In this document: positions 8,879-16,587 of the stretch, one piece after another
How positions within the stretch are numbered: position 1 is the stretch's first letter
Layout of the letters: every line of letters begins with the position of its first letter
Assembly (NCBI RefSeq): GCF_947494015.1
Contig: NZ_CANLTL010000022.1
Span: 1-50,379, forward strand
Length of the DNA stretch: 50,379 bases
Source: an uncultured Cellulomonas sp.
Lineage (GTDB): Bacteria > Actinomycetota > Actinomycetes > Actinomycetales > Cellulomonadaceae
Reading direction: 5' to 3'
Program-made: the position numbers and the translations under genes
Notes under the pieces: generated by a model
Database searches by the model: none
What the model was told of the DNA's origin: nothing
Seen by the model: only the letters and a program-made list of their open reading frames with translations

Positions 8879-10959
8879 CAGCGATCATCCCCCGGTGCGT
8901 CACCGTCGGGCCGTGGCGTCATGCTGATCCCGTCGGGGCGCCAGAGAACGAAGACGTCCTCCCCGTCCACGTCCCGCACATTGGCCTCGGCGATGCCAAG
9001 CGGCACTCGCTCCTCGGCACGAAGCACTCGAGGCGTCGCCGGTGCCGCTAGGTCCTCGTGCGCGCCGGCGGACTCGGATGACGCCGCTCGCCGGGCTGCC
9101 CTCCGGCCCTCGCCGGCGGTCCCGTCGCGCAGGCGCTCGGCGACGTCGTCCGACGTGTGCGCGGGGTGCTCACGGAGCGCGACTCCCCCGCCCGACATGG
9201 CCGCTCGACCGTCGGTCACGTCCACCGCTGCGTTCGAGCTGGCTCGCCGGGTCGCGACACCGCCGCTCGTGACGAAGTCGACGTCGCGCCCGGGGCGACG
9301 GGTGTGGCCAGCTTCGGCGTACTGCGGTCGCTGGCTGAAGGTGGCCCGCGCGGCGACGTCTGCACCACCGGTCCCCACCGGGCCGGCGGTCAAGGCCGGA
9401 CGCACCGTCGCGCCATCGCCGGCCGCGCGGGCACCGTGCGCCACGGGGCCGTCGTTGCGCGCACTGGAGGCGGGTTCGGGCTGGACGGCGTCATCGACCC
9501 CTGCCCGGACCGCACCACGGGTCGCCGTCGTGCTGACCGCCAGCCGGCCCATGCGCCGCAGGAACTTGCCACCGGGCACCTTGCTCTTCGGCCGGAGCAG
9601 CTTGAACAAGATGAGCGGCAGCGCCAGGGCGATGACCGCCTGCAGTCCGAACGGAAGGTCCGACCGGAACACCGCCGACACAAGGGAGAGGTTGACCAGT
9701 GCCCCGATCCAGTAAAGCGGCCCCATAATGAGGAACCGCCCGAGCTGACCGACGACGCCGATCACCCATCCGCGGGCGATCTCGAGCATCCCGAAGACAC
9801 CGAGCGCCGGCGCGAGCGGGATGAACAGTCGCGTCACCGTGTACGCGATCACGACGAAGACCCCGGCCACGAGCAGGAACGGCATCGTGATCGCCGTCAT
9901 GATCGTCACCGTGGCGGCCGCGTCCCACCGTCCCTGATTACCGGTGAGCTGCTGGTAAGCCAGCGGGTCGGCGCTCGCCAGCTTGGCGGCGGTCTGCGTC
10001 CAGAGCTCCTTCTTCTCTTCAATGATGACCTGCCCTGCGGCCGGATCGTCGTCGAGGGTCTGCGCCTCCCACCAGGTCAGGTGCGACGCGCGGAACAGGT
10101 CTGGCCCGAGCTCACGCGCCACGGCGCTGTCCGAAGAACCGACTGTCCCCTCGAGCCACGCGGTGTAGAGACTGTTCCGGTTGATGTCGTCGACCTGAAG
10201 CGTGAGTGCGTCGGCGGCGTCCTCCACGCTCCCGGTCGAGCTCGCCTGCGCGGACGCGGTGACCGTCTCCTGGATCAGCCCGTCGACCGCGCGGGCCGAC
10301 GAGACCGGGTAGCTGATGATGTAGGTCGTCGCGACGAGGACGAGGACCGCCCAGCCGGCCGAGGTGACGGCGTTGGAGATCTCGGCGCGCGTGGCGGCGA
10401 CCAGCACGGTCCCGGCGACCAGCAGGAGAGCAACCGTGATCCACGGCGCCCACACCCCCGCTCGTACCGTCTCGGTGGCCTCGGTGATGGTCCGGTCCAG
10501 GGGCTCGAGCCACGTCGGGTCGACGACGAAACCGAGCGTGCTGTGCACGAGCGCGTTGGTGCTCGCCGCTCCCGCCAGCAGCAGGTTGCCCACGCCCGTC
10601 ACGAAGTTCGGACCCCATGCGGCCCCAGGCACGCAGCCGTTGTCGTAGTTCACCCAGCGGTAGCTGTAGCCGTACACCTCCGAGATCGCGACGTCGGGAT
10701 CGGTGAACGGGTCCCCAGGGCTGACATCCGCGGGCGCCGGCGCGAGCTTCCCCGGTAGCCCCGCGGTCGGCCGGTTCGGCGCCGGCGCCGGTGCGCACGC
10801 CTTCCCCGACGGGCCAGGAATGAGCGGGTCGACCGCCGTCGATGCGCCGGAGGGCATCGGGGAGGCCGCCGCCACCGGTGCCGCGACGAGCATGCCGAGG
10901 CAGGCCAGCAGCAGGGCACCCAGCCAACCGATCCTGGTCACCCTCCCTGCGTTCATCAC
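8878..10959 (-). CDS. VirB6/TrbL-like polytopic conjugation protein
   Basis: A 693-residue membrane protein. It starts with a signal-like segment (about 10-32, LLLACLGMLVAAPVAA) and then has several helices: two near 170-215 (VALLLVAGTVLVAA and VLVLVATTYIISYPV), a cluster at about 345-440 (FLLVAGVFVVIAYTV, then GRFLIMGPLYWIGALVNLSL) and one near 445-460 (AVIALALPLILFKLL). About 220 polar, Arg/Ala/Asp-rich residues follow and are probably a disordered cytoplasmic tail. The layout fits the inner-membrane channel component VirB6/TrbL of actinobacterial T4SS. No catalytic motif is expected. Start is GTG 10959 (GTGA overlap with the upstream stop) or the ATG three bases on; both are coupled to the VirB4-like gene. 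Confidence 0.7.
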   Translation of the reverse strand: MMNAGRVTRIGWLGALLLACLGMLVAAPVAAASPMPSGASTAVDPLIPGPSGKACAPAPAPNRPTAGLPGKLAPAPADVSPGDPFTDPDVAISEVYGYSYRWVNYDNGCVPGAAWGPNFVTGVGNLLLAGAASTNALVHSTLGFVVDPTWLEPLDRTITEATETVRAGVWAPWITVALLLVAGTVLVAATRAEISNAVTSAGWAVLVLVATTYIISYPVSSARAVDGLIQETVTASAQASSTGSVEDAADALTLQVDDINRNSLYTAWLEGTVGSSDSAVARELGPDLFRASHLTWWEAQTLDDDPAAGQVIIEEKKELWTQTAAKLASADPLAYQQLTGNQGRWDAAATVTIMTAITMPFLLVAGVFVVIAYTVTRLFIPLAPALGVFGMLEIARGWVIGVVGQLGRFLIMGPLYWIGALVNLSLVSAVFRSDLPFGLQAVIALALPLILFKLLRPKSKVPGGKFLRRMGRLAVSTTATRGAVRAGVDDAVQPEPASSARNDGPVAHGARAAGDGATVRPALTAGPVGTGGADVAARATFSQRPQYAEAGHTRRPGRDVDFVTSGGVATRRASSNAAVDVTDGRAAMSGGGVALREHPAHTSDDVAERLRDGTAGEGRRAARRAASSESAGAHEDLAAPATPRVLRAEERVPLGIAEANVRDVDGEDVFVLWRPDGISMTPRPDGDAPGDDR

Positions 10960-13664
10960 GCCACCACCTCGGCGCCCTCGTCCACCAGCTGAAGGGAACG
11001 GCGCTTGGTCGGGTCGGCGGTGGTGTCCAGCGCAGCCGACAGGGCCGAGTGGTTGGTGAAGTCGATCCGGATCTTCTCGATGCCGCCGCGCCCGCCGTCA
11101 CCGCCCATGCCGTCGCGAAAGATGAACTCGCGCGGCTCCTGGTTGCGCTCGGCAGACCGGCGCGATCGCGGGCTCAGCCGGCCCATCACGGCCTCGTAGC
11201 CCACGCCGACTGGTAGCCCCAGGAGCCGACAGGCGTCGGCCTGCGCCTGCTCGTCGGTCGTCTTGCCGACGAAGGCCGCGCCCACGAAGTTGTTGATGTT
11301 CTGGCCGAGCACGTTGCTCGCGTTCTGCGTCGACAGCAGCGCGGCGATGTTGTGCTTGCGGGTGTCGGTCGCGACCTTCTGCACGAGCGTCGCACCGGTA
11401 CCGACCTTGGTGATCTCGTGGGCCTCGTCGATCGCGATGCCCTTCCGCTCGTGCACGTCAGCGCGGTACACGTTGCGCAGCGCGGACCACGCCGCCAGGT
11501 TCATGATCGGCCGGCTCATGAGCTCGTCGTAGGACCAGTCCTCGCGCGGCTTGTTCTCCTGCGCCTGAACGAGGCCCTTGAGGTTGAACACCGTCAGCCG
11601 CGGAGTGCTGACCTCGCCCCCGTCGTGGCCGCGGCCCGGCGTCGCGAAGAACAGCCGTGAGAGCTCGCGTTCCTTCGCCTCCCGCAGTCGGGCGTGGATG
11701 GTGCGCGCGACCGAGTCGTCCCCCTGAGCGCGTGCCGCCAGCTCGGAGAGCACCGCCTCGACCGTGGAGTTCTGCGTCGCCGCCGCCGCGGAGATCGCGT
11801 CGCGCAGGACGCTCTGCACGTCCTCGCGCATGGCCGTCGCGGGCGGCAGGCACCAGCGCAGCGTGTCGTAGGCGAGGTCCCGGCGCTGAGCCTCCGCGGC
11901 GCTCACCGCCAGCCGCCACGCGACCTCAGGGTTCTCCTCGTCGCGGAACCACTGCCGCAGCGGGTTGCGGACCATCGCGTACGGATTCAGGGTCCCCGGC
12001 TCGGAGTCGAGGAGGTTCACGTTGAGCGCCATGCCGCGGAACTCGGGCAGCATCGTCAGCGCCCCGAGGCGACCGGACGGATCCATGATCGTCCAGGCCA
12101 CTCCTTGGGCGCAGGTCTTGTAGACAATGCCGCCCATCAGCCACGACTTGCCGGCTCCCAGGCCACCCACCAGCGGCACTAGGCCGGAGCCCTCGACCAC
12201 TTCTGGTCCGTACCAGGGATCCCAGGTGACCGCCCGCTCGGCGAACCCCGCGGTGTACCCGAGCAGCACGCCGCGCTTGTCTCCCACCTCCGCGGTCGCC
12301 GCCGGCACGCCCGCGGCCAGCTTGAGGATGGGCATCCGCCGGGTGTGCCCGGAGTTGGCCAGCGGCTCGCCGGGGACGAACTCGCGGGCCAGGCGGTACT
12401 GGTCGAACTCGCGCTCGACCTTGATGTTCGGCTTGTAGAGGTTCTGCACCGCGGTCGCCCGGGCGAGCGCCTCCTCCTCGGTGGGGCCCGAGACGGCGAT
12501 CCGGAACCACCCGCGCGTGCGGGTGCGCAGCCCGTCGAAGCCGGAGCGCATCTCGTCCTCGACCTCGCTCGCCCGCGCCGACTGGCGGCTGAGCTGGCGG
12601 GGCGGCTCCTTGTCGTGGTCCTTCACGTAGTGGTCGATCTGCGCCACGATCCGGTCCGACAGCTTGTTCATCTCACGCGTCGTGTCCTCGGGACGCCGGA
12701 CATCGACCCGGAACGACCACTCCACCGGGAAGCGGAGCTTGTCGGTCTTGGCGATCCAGGGCTCCTCCTTCTCCGGGATGTTCAGCTCGCCCATGCGACC
12801 CACGGTGAGCACCACGACGTGCCGCGCCAGACGCCGGTCGCCCATCGTGGACTCGACCCGGGTCGACAGGGCGAGCGGCTCGGCGGTCCAGTCGACGGCG
12901 CCCGCGAACTCGTCGAGGTCCTCCTTGGTCCAGGAGTGCTCCTCGATCGTGTCCTGCTGCGGCACCGGGCAGCCGAGGGCGAACGAGCGTGCGAGCAGCC
13001 ACGCCATGTCGTTGCCCACCGCGGGGATCGCCTCGATGCCGGGGCCGGCCATGATTGCGTCGGTCTCGTCGAGCTTGGCCTGCAACGCCTCCCGCTCGCG
13101 CCGGGCGACGTCGGACACCACGCGCGACGTCACGTCGACGACGGTGGAACGCGTGCCGAGGTCCACACCGAAGTACACGAGCTTGTCGCTCTGCATCCGG
13201 GTCGACAGCTGAAGCTGGTCGCGCTCGAGGATCTTCTCGAAGCCCTGGGTCGGTGCGGGCGAGTTGCGGTACGCCGCCTCGGCCCACGTCGCCACCGGGT
13301 AGGGCCGGCTGGTGATGCGGCCGTACATCGTGCGACCGGTGAGCTCAGCGAGCTGGGCGGCCATCGCCGTGATGAGCGACTCGCCGTCCGCGACGGAGCG
13401 GAAGCTCCACATCTGCGGGTCGAGCAGGTACCACGCGGTCATCCGGCGGTCGGTGAAGGTGACGTTGTTGGCCACCCGGGACAGCGCCCACTTCATCTCC
13501 GTGCCGTGCGGCTTGGGGACGTCCGGGTGCGACGACCGACGCCGGGCCGCCTTGGCCGGCTGACCCGTGACGGCCTCCTCCTCCGAGGGGTCGTAGTCGA
13601 TCAACGGCTCGTCCTCGGCGTGCGGCTTGCCCTTGACGAACAACCCCTTGAGATCGATGTGCAT
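10956..13664 (-). CDS. VirB4-like conjugation ATPase
   Basis: A 902-residue cytoplasmic ATPase that powers type IV secretion. The Walker A motif GGLGAGKSW lies at about residue 500 and the Walker B motif KGIAIDEAHE at about 745. An Asn/Gln-rich sensor region follows (LLSTQNASNVLGQNINNFVG). The N-terminal half (about 20-460) is the long non-catalytic region typical of VirB4/TraC-type proteins. ATG 13664 is preferred over the upstream in-frame start at 13709: an AAGGGA Shine-Dalgarno lies about 8 bases before it, and it overlaps the preceding stop (TGATG). The homologous gene in Streptomyces and relatives is often annotated simply as ATP-binding protein. Assignment as the secretion ATPase is strong from motifs plus neighbours. 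Confidence 0.88.
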   Translation of the reverse strand: MHIDLKGLFVKGKPHAEDEPLIDYDPSEEEAVTGQPAKAARRRSSHPDVPKPHGTEMKWALSRVANNVTFTDRRMTAWYLLDPQMWSFRSVADGESLITAMAAQLAELTGRTMYGRITSRPYPVATWAEAAYRNSPAPTQGFEKILERDQLQLSTRMQSDKLVYFGVDLGTRSTVVDVTSRVVSDVARREREALQAKLDETDAIMAGPGIEAIPAVGNDMAWLLARSFALGCPVPQQDTIEEHSWTKEDLDEFAGAVDWTAEPLALSTRVESTMGDRRLARHVVVLTVGRMGELNIPEKEEPWIAKTDKLRFPVEWSFRVDVRRPEDTTREMNKLSDRIVAQIDHYVKDHDKEPPRQLSRQSARASEVEDEMRSGFDGLRTRTRGWFRIAVSGPTEEEALARATAVQNLYKPNIKVEREFDQYRLAREFVPGEPLANSGHTRRMPILKLAAGVPAATAEVGDKRGVLLGYTAGFAERAVTWDPWYGPEVVEGSGLVPLVGGLGAGKSWLMGGIVYKTCAQGVAWTIMDPSGRLGALTMLPEFRGMALNVNLLDSEPGTLNPYAMVRNPLRQWFRDEENPEVAWRLAVSAAEAQRRDLAYDTLRWCLPPATAMREDVQSVLRDAISAAAATQNSTVEAVLSELAARAQGDDSVARTIHARLREAKERELSRLFFATPGRGHDGGEVSTPRLTVFNLKGLVQAQENKPREDWSYDELMSRPIMNLAAWSALRNVYRADVHERKGIAIDEAHEITKVGTGATLVQKVATDTRKHNIAALLSTQNASNVLGQNINNFVGAAFVGKTTDEQAQADACRLLGLPVGVGYEAVMGRLSPRSRRSAERNQEPREFIFRDGMGGDGGRGGIEKIRIDFTNHSALSAALDTTADPTKRRSLQLVDEGAEVVA

Positions 13665-14098
13665 CAGGATCCCTTGCTTGCAGCAGCGTGGTTCGCGTAG
13701 GAGCGCCACCGACGACGTCCCGTGGGCATCGGCTGCGGCGCACCGATCTCAGTGGTGCGGGCACGGAAGGCGCGCGTCGCCCGGCTCCGCTGACCCTTGG
13801 TGACCGCGCGTCGGGCGGTGAGCTCGTGCACGAAGGTCTGAATGAGCACGCCGACCGGACGCTCCTGGCTCGTGTGGTCGACCAGCCAGCCGGTCAGCCA
13901 GGCCGTCCCGATGGTGAGCAGCCCTACCGACAGCAGCGAGTACCCGATGCCGCTCTGGTTGATCGTGACGAGGCCCAGCAGGAACACCACGGGCCCGATG
14001 AGGATGGCGCGGTAGCGGAACCGCCCGATGTACCGCCCGGGCGGGCCGAGGTAGGTCTGGTCGACGTCGTAAATCTCGTCGTCGTCGGGCAGGCGCAT
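13664..14098 (-). CDS. PrgI-like small membrane protein of the T4SS
   Basis: A 144-residue protein with an acidic N-terminus (MRLPDDDEIYDVDQTYLGPP) and a double hydrophobic hairpin: about residues 32-48 (ILIGPVVFLLGLVTI) and 54-73 (YSLLSVGLLTIGTAWLTGWL). A basic C-terminal tail of about 60 residues follows. This layout and its place immediately before a VirB4-like ATPase match PrgI/VirB3-type components of Gram-positive conjugation systems. The true start is the ATG at 14098; the frame is open further upstream, but that part is out of register with the neighbouring gene. Stop and next start share bases (TGATG). Confidence 0.7.
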   Translation of the reverse strand: MRLPDDDEIYDVDQTYLGPPGRYIGRFRYRAILIGPVVFLLGLVTINQSGIGYSLLSVGLLTIGTAWLTGWLVDHTSQERPVGVLIQTFVHELTARRAVTKGQRSRATRAFRARTTEIGAPQPMPTGRRRWRSYANHAAASKGS

Positions 14099-14106
14099 GG
14101 GAAGCC

Positions 14107-14376
14107 TCAGGCTCGGAAGAGGTTGACGATCCACACACCGATGTCGGCTGCCGCACCGGTGGTGGCGAGCGCGAGGATGGCCACGCCGATGACGGCGCAC
14201 GCGCCGATGGTGACGACCTTGGAGATGTTGCCGTTCTTCCCCGCCCACAGGGCGGTCGCCGCGATGAGCAGCAGGATGATCGTGATGACGTTGTTCTGGA
14301 TCCAGGCCGACAGGCCCGTGGTCCCGAATCCGCCGGCCTGCGTGGCCAGGGTCTGCGCCGTGGTGAGAGCGCTCAT
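14107..14376 (-). CDS. VirB2/TrbC-like small membrane protein
   Basis: An 89-residue protein with two membrane helices, about 29-44 (NVITIILLLIAATALWAG) and 53-72 (VVTIGACAVIGVAILALAT), and short polar ends. Size, topology and position as the first gene of the channel operon match pilin-like VirB2/TrbC subunits or their Gram-positive counterparts. A GGAGG Shine-Dalgarno lies about 6 bases before the ATG at 14376. The gap to the PrgI-like gene is 8 bases. Sequence alone cannot separate a pilin-like subunit from another small channel protein. Confidence 0.65.
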   Translation of the reverse strand: MSALTTAQTLATQAGGFGTTGLSAWIQNNVITIILLLIAATALWAGKNGNISKVVTIGACAVIGVAILALATTGAAADIGVWIVNLFRA

Positions 14377-14874
14377 GAGTGCCTCCGTGTTCGGTCGGTC
14401 TGGATGTGCGGCGCGTCAGCGCGCCTGACGACGTCGAGCACCTGCTCGAGACTCGTGGTGTAGCTCCGTCGCACGTGACCACTCACGCGTCACGTCGCAG
14501 CGGATACCGGGTGCCGCGCCGCGCCTGAACAGAGGCGTCCTCATGAGACACGGGGCGACAAATCGGTGTCAATGGCACCGCCATGGTCCCCTGCGTCACA
14601 CCCGGCTCGGTCACGCGTCTCACGGCGGGGGCCGCGCGGCCACTCCGAAGGCGTCGGCCATGCCGTCCACGTTGGCTGTCGCCGCCGGCGCACCGGACGC
14701 CGGGGGGCCCCGACCGCCTGAACCCACGCCATCGAGCCGCGGTACCGCTGCCGCGGGAGCACGCCGCTCCCGCTAGTCAAACTGCTAGTCGATGCCCCCG
14801 GTTCGGACCGGCCAGCAGCGTGCCGCCCCGTACGTCGAGCCCGCTCGAGACGGCGGCCGGGTGCGCGCCAGAGG
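14377..14874. other. Upstream region of the T4SS operon at the element edge
   Basis: About 500 bases between the first secretion gene and the tRNA-derived site. It should hold the promoter of the minus-strand operon, although no clear -35/-10 pair was found. The heptamer GCTAGTC occurs twice close together (around 14774-14792), about 90 bases from the tRNA fragment, and could be an arm-type recombinase site; this is a guess. Long Arg/Pro-rich frames crossing it look non-coding. Confidence 0.35.
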
Positions 14875-14922
14875 TCCCTGACACGGAAGAGGTCACTGGT
14901 TCGATCCCAGTATCGCCCACCA
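14875..14922 (+). repeat. Attachment-site core: 3' half of a tRNA-Val(GAC) gene
   Basis: The sequence matches the 3' part of a tRNA-Val. It has anticodon loop CTGACAC (14878-14884), 3' anticodon strand GGAAG (14885-14889), variable loop, a perfect T arm around GGTTCGATCCC, acceptor strand ATCGCCC (14912-14918), discriminator A and CCA (14920-14922). Immediately 5' the homology stops: the 5' anticodon strand pairs at only 3 of 5 positions, and no D arm or GGGCGAT acceptor strand is present. This is what integration of a mobile element into a tRNA gene leaves at the far end. The intact tRNA should lie beyond the left edge of the window. Confidence 0.8.
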
Positions 14923-14932
14923 GCATCACAGC

Positions 14933-14964
14933 AGGCCGCTCCGGGAAGATCCGGGGCGGCCTTT
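14933..14964 (+). terminator. Rho-independent terminator of the tRNA-Val locus
   Basis: A 12-bp stem (AGGCCGCTCCGG at 14933-14944 with CCGGGGCGGCCT at 14951-14962, one G-U pair) closes a 6-base loop and runs into TTT. It begins 11 bases after the tRNA CCA end, as expected for a tRNA terminator. Its presence shows that the DNA to the right of the fragment is the native chromosomal flank. Confidence 0.75.
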
Positions 14965-15157
14965 GCGCTGCTCCGAGCGGGTCGGTCCGCGACCGTCTCG
15001 CTCGAGGCCTGCACCACCGGCCGACGATGGTCGCCGCCGCGGTGACCCGCCTCACGCGCTTCTCGGCGTGCGCCGTCGCAGCGACCGTCGGCGCGTGTCC
15101 GCTCGCCGGCTGCCGGTCGACGGTCCGCGCCCACCACCGCGGTGCCATCATGGGTGG

Positions 15158-15889
15158 ATGACGACGTACTCCCGCACGAAGGAGTTCGAGGGCGCGACCT
15201 TCGTCAGGGCGAGCTTCAAGGGCGCGACCCTGCGGTTCTCGGACGTCAGCGGTGTGACGATGCGCGGCGTCGACGTCGGCGGCCTCGACATCGACAGCCA
15301 CGACCTGTTCTTCGGCAGCCTGATCGTCAACGGGGTCGACGTGGTGCCGCTGGTGGACGCCGAGCTGAACCGGCAGTTCCCGGGCCGCGAGCTGCAGAAG
15401 GCGCAGACGCCCGAGGGCCTGCGCGCGGGGTGGGTCGCCGTCCAGTCCGCGTGGCAGACCACCGTGGACGCCGCGCCGGCCCATCTCGTCGACGCCCACG
15501 TCGAGGACGAGTGGTCCCTGGCCCAGACGTTGCGGCACCTGGTCCTGGCGACCGACGCGTGGTTGCGTGGCGGGATCCTGCGGATCGAGCAGCCGTTCCA
15601 CGAGATCGGCCAGATCTTCACCGGGGCGCAGGAGATGGGCTTCGACATGTCGGTCTTCCGGACGGATCCGCCGCCCCTCGAGGAGGTCCTCGCGGTCCGC
15701 GCCGAGCGACAGCAGCTCGTCACCGACTTCCTGGCCACGGCGACGCCGGAGCTGCTCGCGGAGGAGCGCGACGACCCCTGGGGCGGCGGTGACTGGCACC
15801 CGAGCGTGGGCGACTGCATCCGGGTGATCCTCGAGGAGGAGTGGGCGCACCTGCGCTACGTGCGACGGGACCTGGCGCTCCTGGGCTGA
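15158..15889 (+). CDS. Pentapeptide-repeat / DinB-fold protein
   Basis: A 243-residue cytoplasmic protein. Residues about 8-45 read as short pentapeptide-type repeats (FEGATFVRASFKGATLRFSD). The rest (about 75-243) is a DinB/YfiT-like four-helix domain: SLAQTLRHLVLATDAWLRGG carries the first metal-type His, and a C-terminal helix ILEEEWAHLRYVRRDL carries the second. Such proteins are often thiol- or metal-dependent transferases of unknown substrate. ATG 15158 is chosen because coding character begins there. It is the first gene on the chromosomal side of the insertion and stands alone. Confidence 0.8.
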   Translation: MTTYSRTKEFEGATFVRASFKGATLRFSDVSGVTMRGVDVGGLDIDSHDLFFGSLIVNGVDVVPLVDAELNRQFPGRELQKAQTPEGLRAGWVAVQSAWQTTVDAAPAHLVDAHVEDEWSLAQTLRHLVLATDAWLRGGILRIEQPFHEIGQIFTGAQEMGFDMSVFRTDPPPLEEVLAVRAERQQLVTDFLATATPELLAEERDDPWGGGDWHPSVGDCIRVILEEEWAHLRYVRRDLALLG

Positions 15890-15969
15890 GCCGACGAGCC
15901 CGCGGGTCGTCGTCGTCGGCCGGGCGCGGGCGGTGGTCGCACGCACTCAGGTGCGCCTGGTCGCAGCCG

Positions 15970-16386
15970 ATGCGTCAGTGAGGCGGGACGCACCCGCAGC
16001 CGGTTCGTGCGCAGGACGGACGCACGTTCCTCCTCATCGACGAGCTCTTCTCGCCGGACGGCTCCGCATTCGTCGGGCTCTTCCTGTGGGACGCGGACGG
16101 CACGTTCGACGAGATCCGTGTGGACGACGTCGCTCGCCCCAACGGTGTTCCCGGTGGCCAAGCGGTCCCGGCCGACGCCCAGGACGTCGTCGACGCGCGG
16201 TTGGCGGAGCTCGGCGACTACGTCCTCGAGCCCATCGACGTGGAGCCGTTCACGGTGACGCTCGACGGCGTGACGTTCGGCTGGCGGATCGGCGAGTACG
16301 ACGACGGCACGCACGACATCGACGTCGAACCGGGCGACGTCATCGCGGACCACGATCCGTTCGACGGGCTCTGGTACGACACCTGA
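15970..16386 (+). pseudogene. Remnant or mis-started gene of unknown function
   Basis: From about 15982 to 16386 one frame reads as good acidic protein (RTFLLIDELFSPDGSAFVGL ... FTVTLDGVTFGWRIGEYDDG). No ATG, GTG or TTG exists in it before GTG 16120, which lies inside the conserved-looking part. The only upstream ATG (15970) is followed two codons later by TGA (15979). The gene is therefore either broken by a nonsense change near its 5' end, or an 88-residue protein made from GTG 16120. No family recognised. Confidence 0.4.
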
Positions 16387-16587
16387 CGGCGTCGGTCCCC
16401 GGGGCCACGGGAGCAGGTCGCCGCTGCGCGCACCGCGGCGAACGCCGGGACGCGGACGGGGGCGACCGGGACTCTGGCGCCGCGGCGATCACCGCGAGTA
16501 GCGTCCCGAGCGACGGCGGATCTCGGGGCCCGGCGGTCGCGGACCGGCGGGTGACCCGCCGCCGACGGCGCGGCCCGGGGAGCGACG

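Noticed and set aside
14541-15137. Long minus-strand frames crossing the tRNA fragment
   Set aside because: Arg/Pro-rich translation; they read through a tRNA half-gene and its terminator, so they are not coding.
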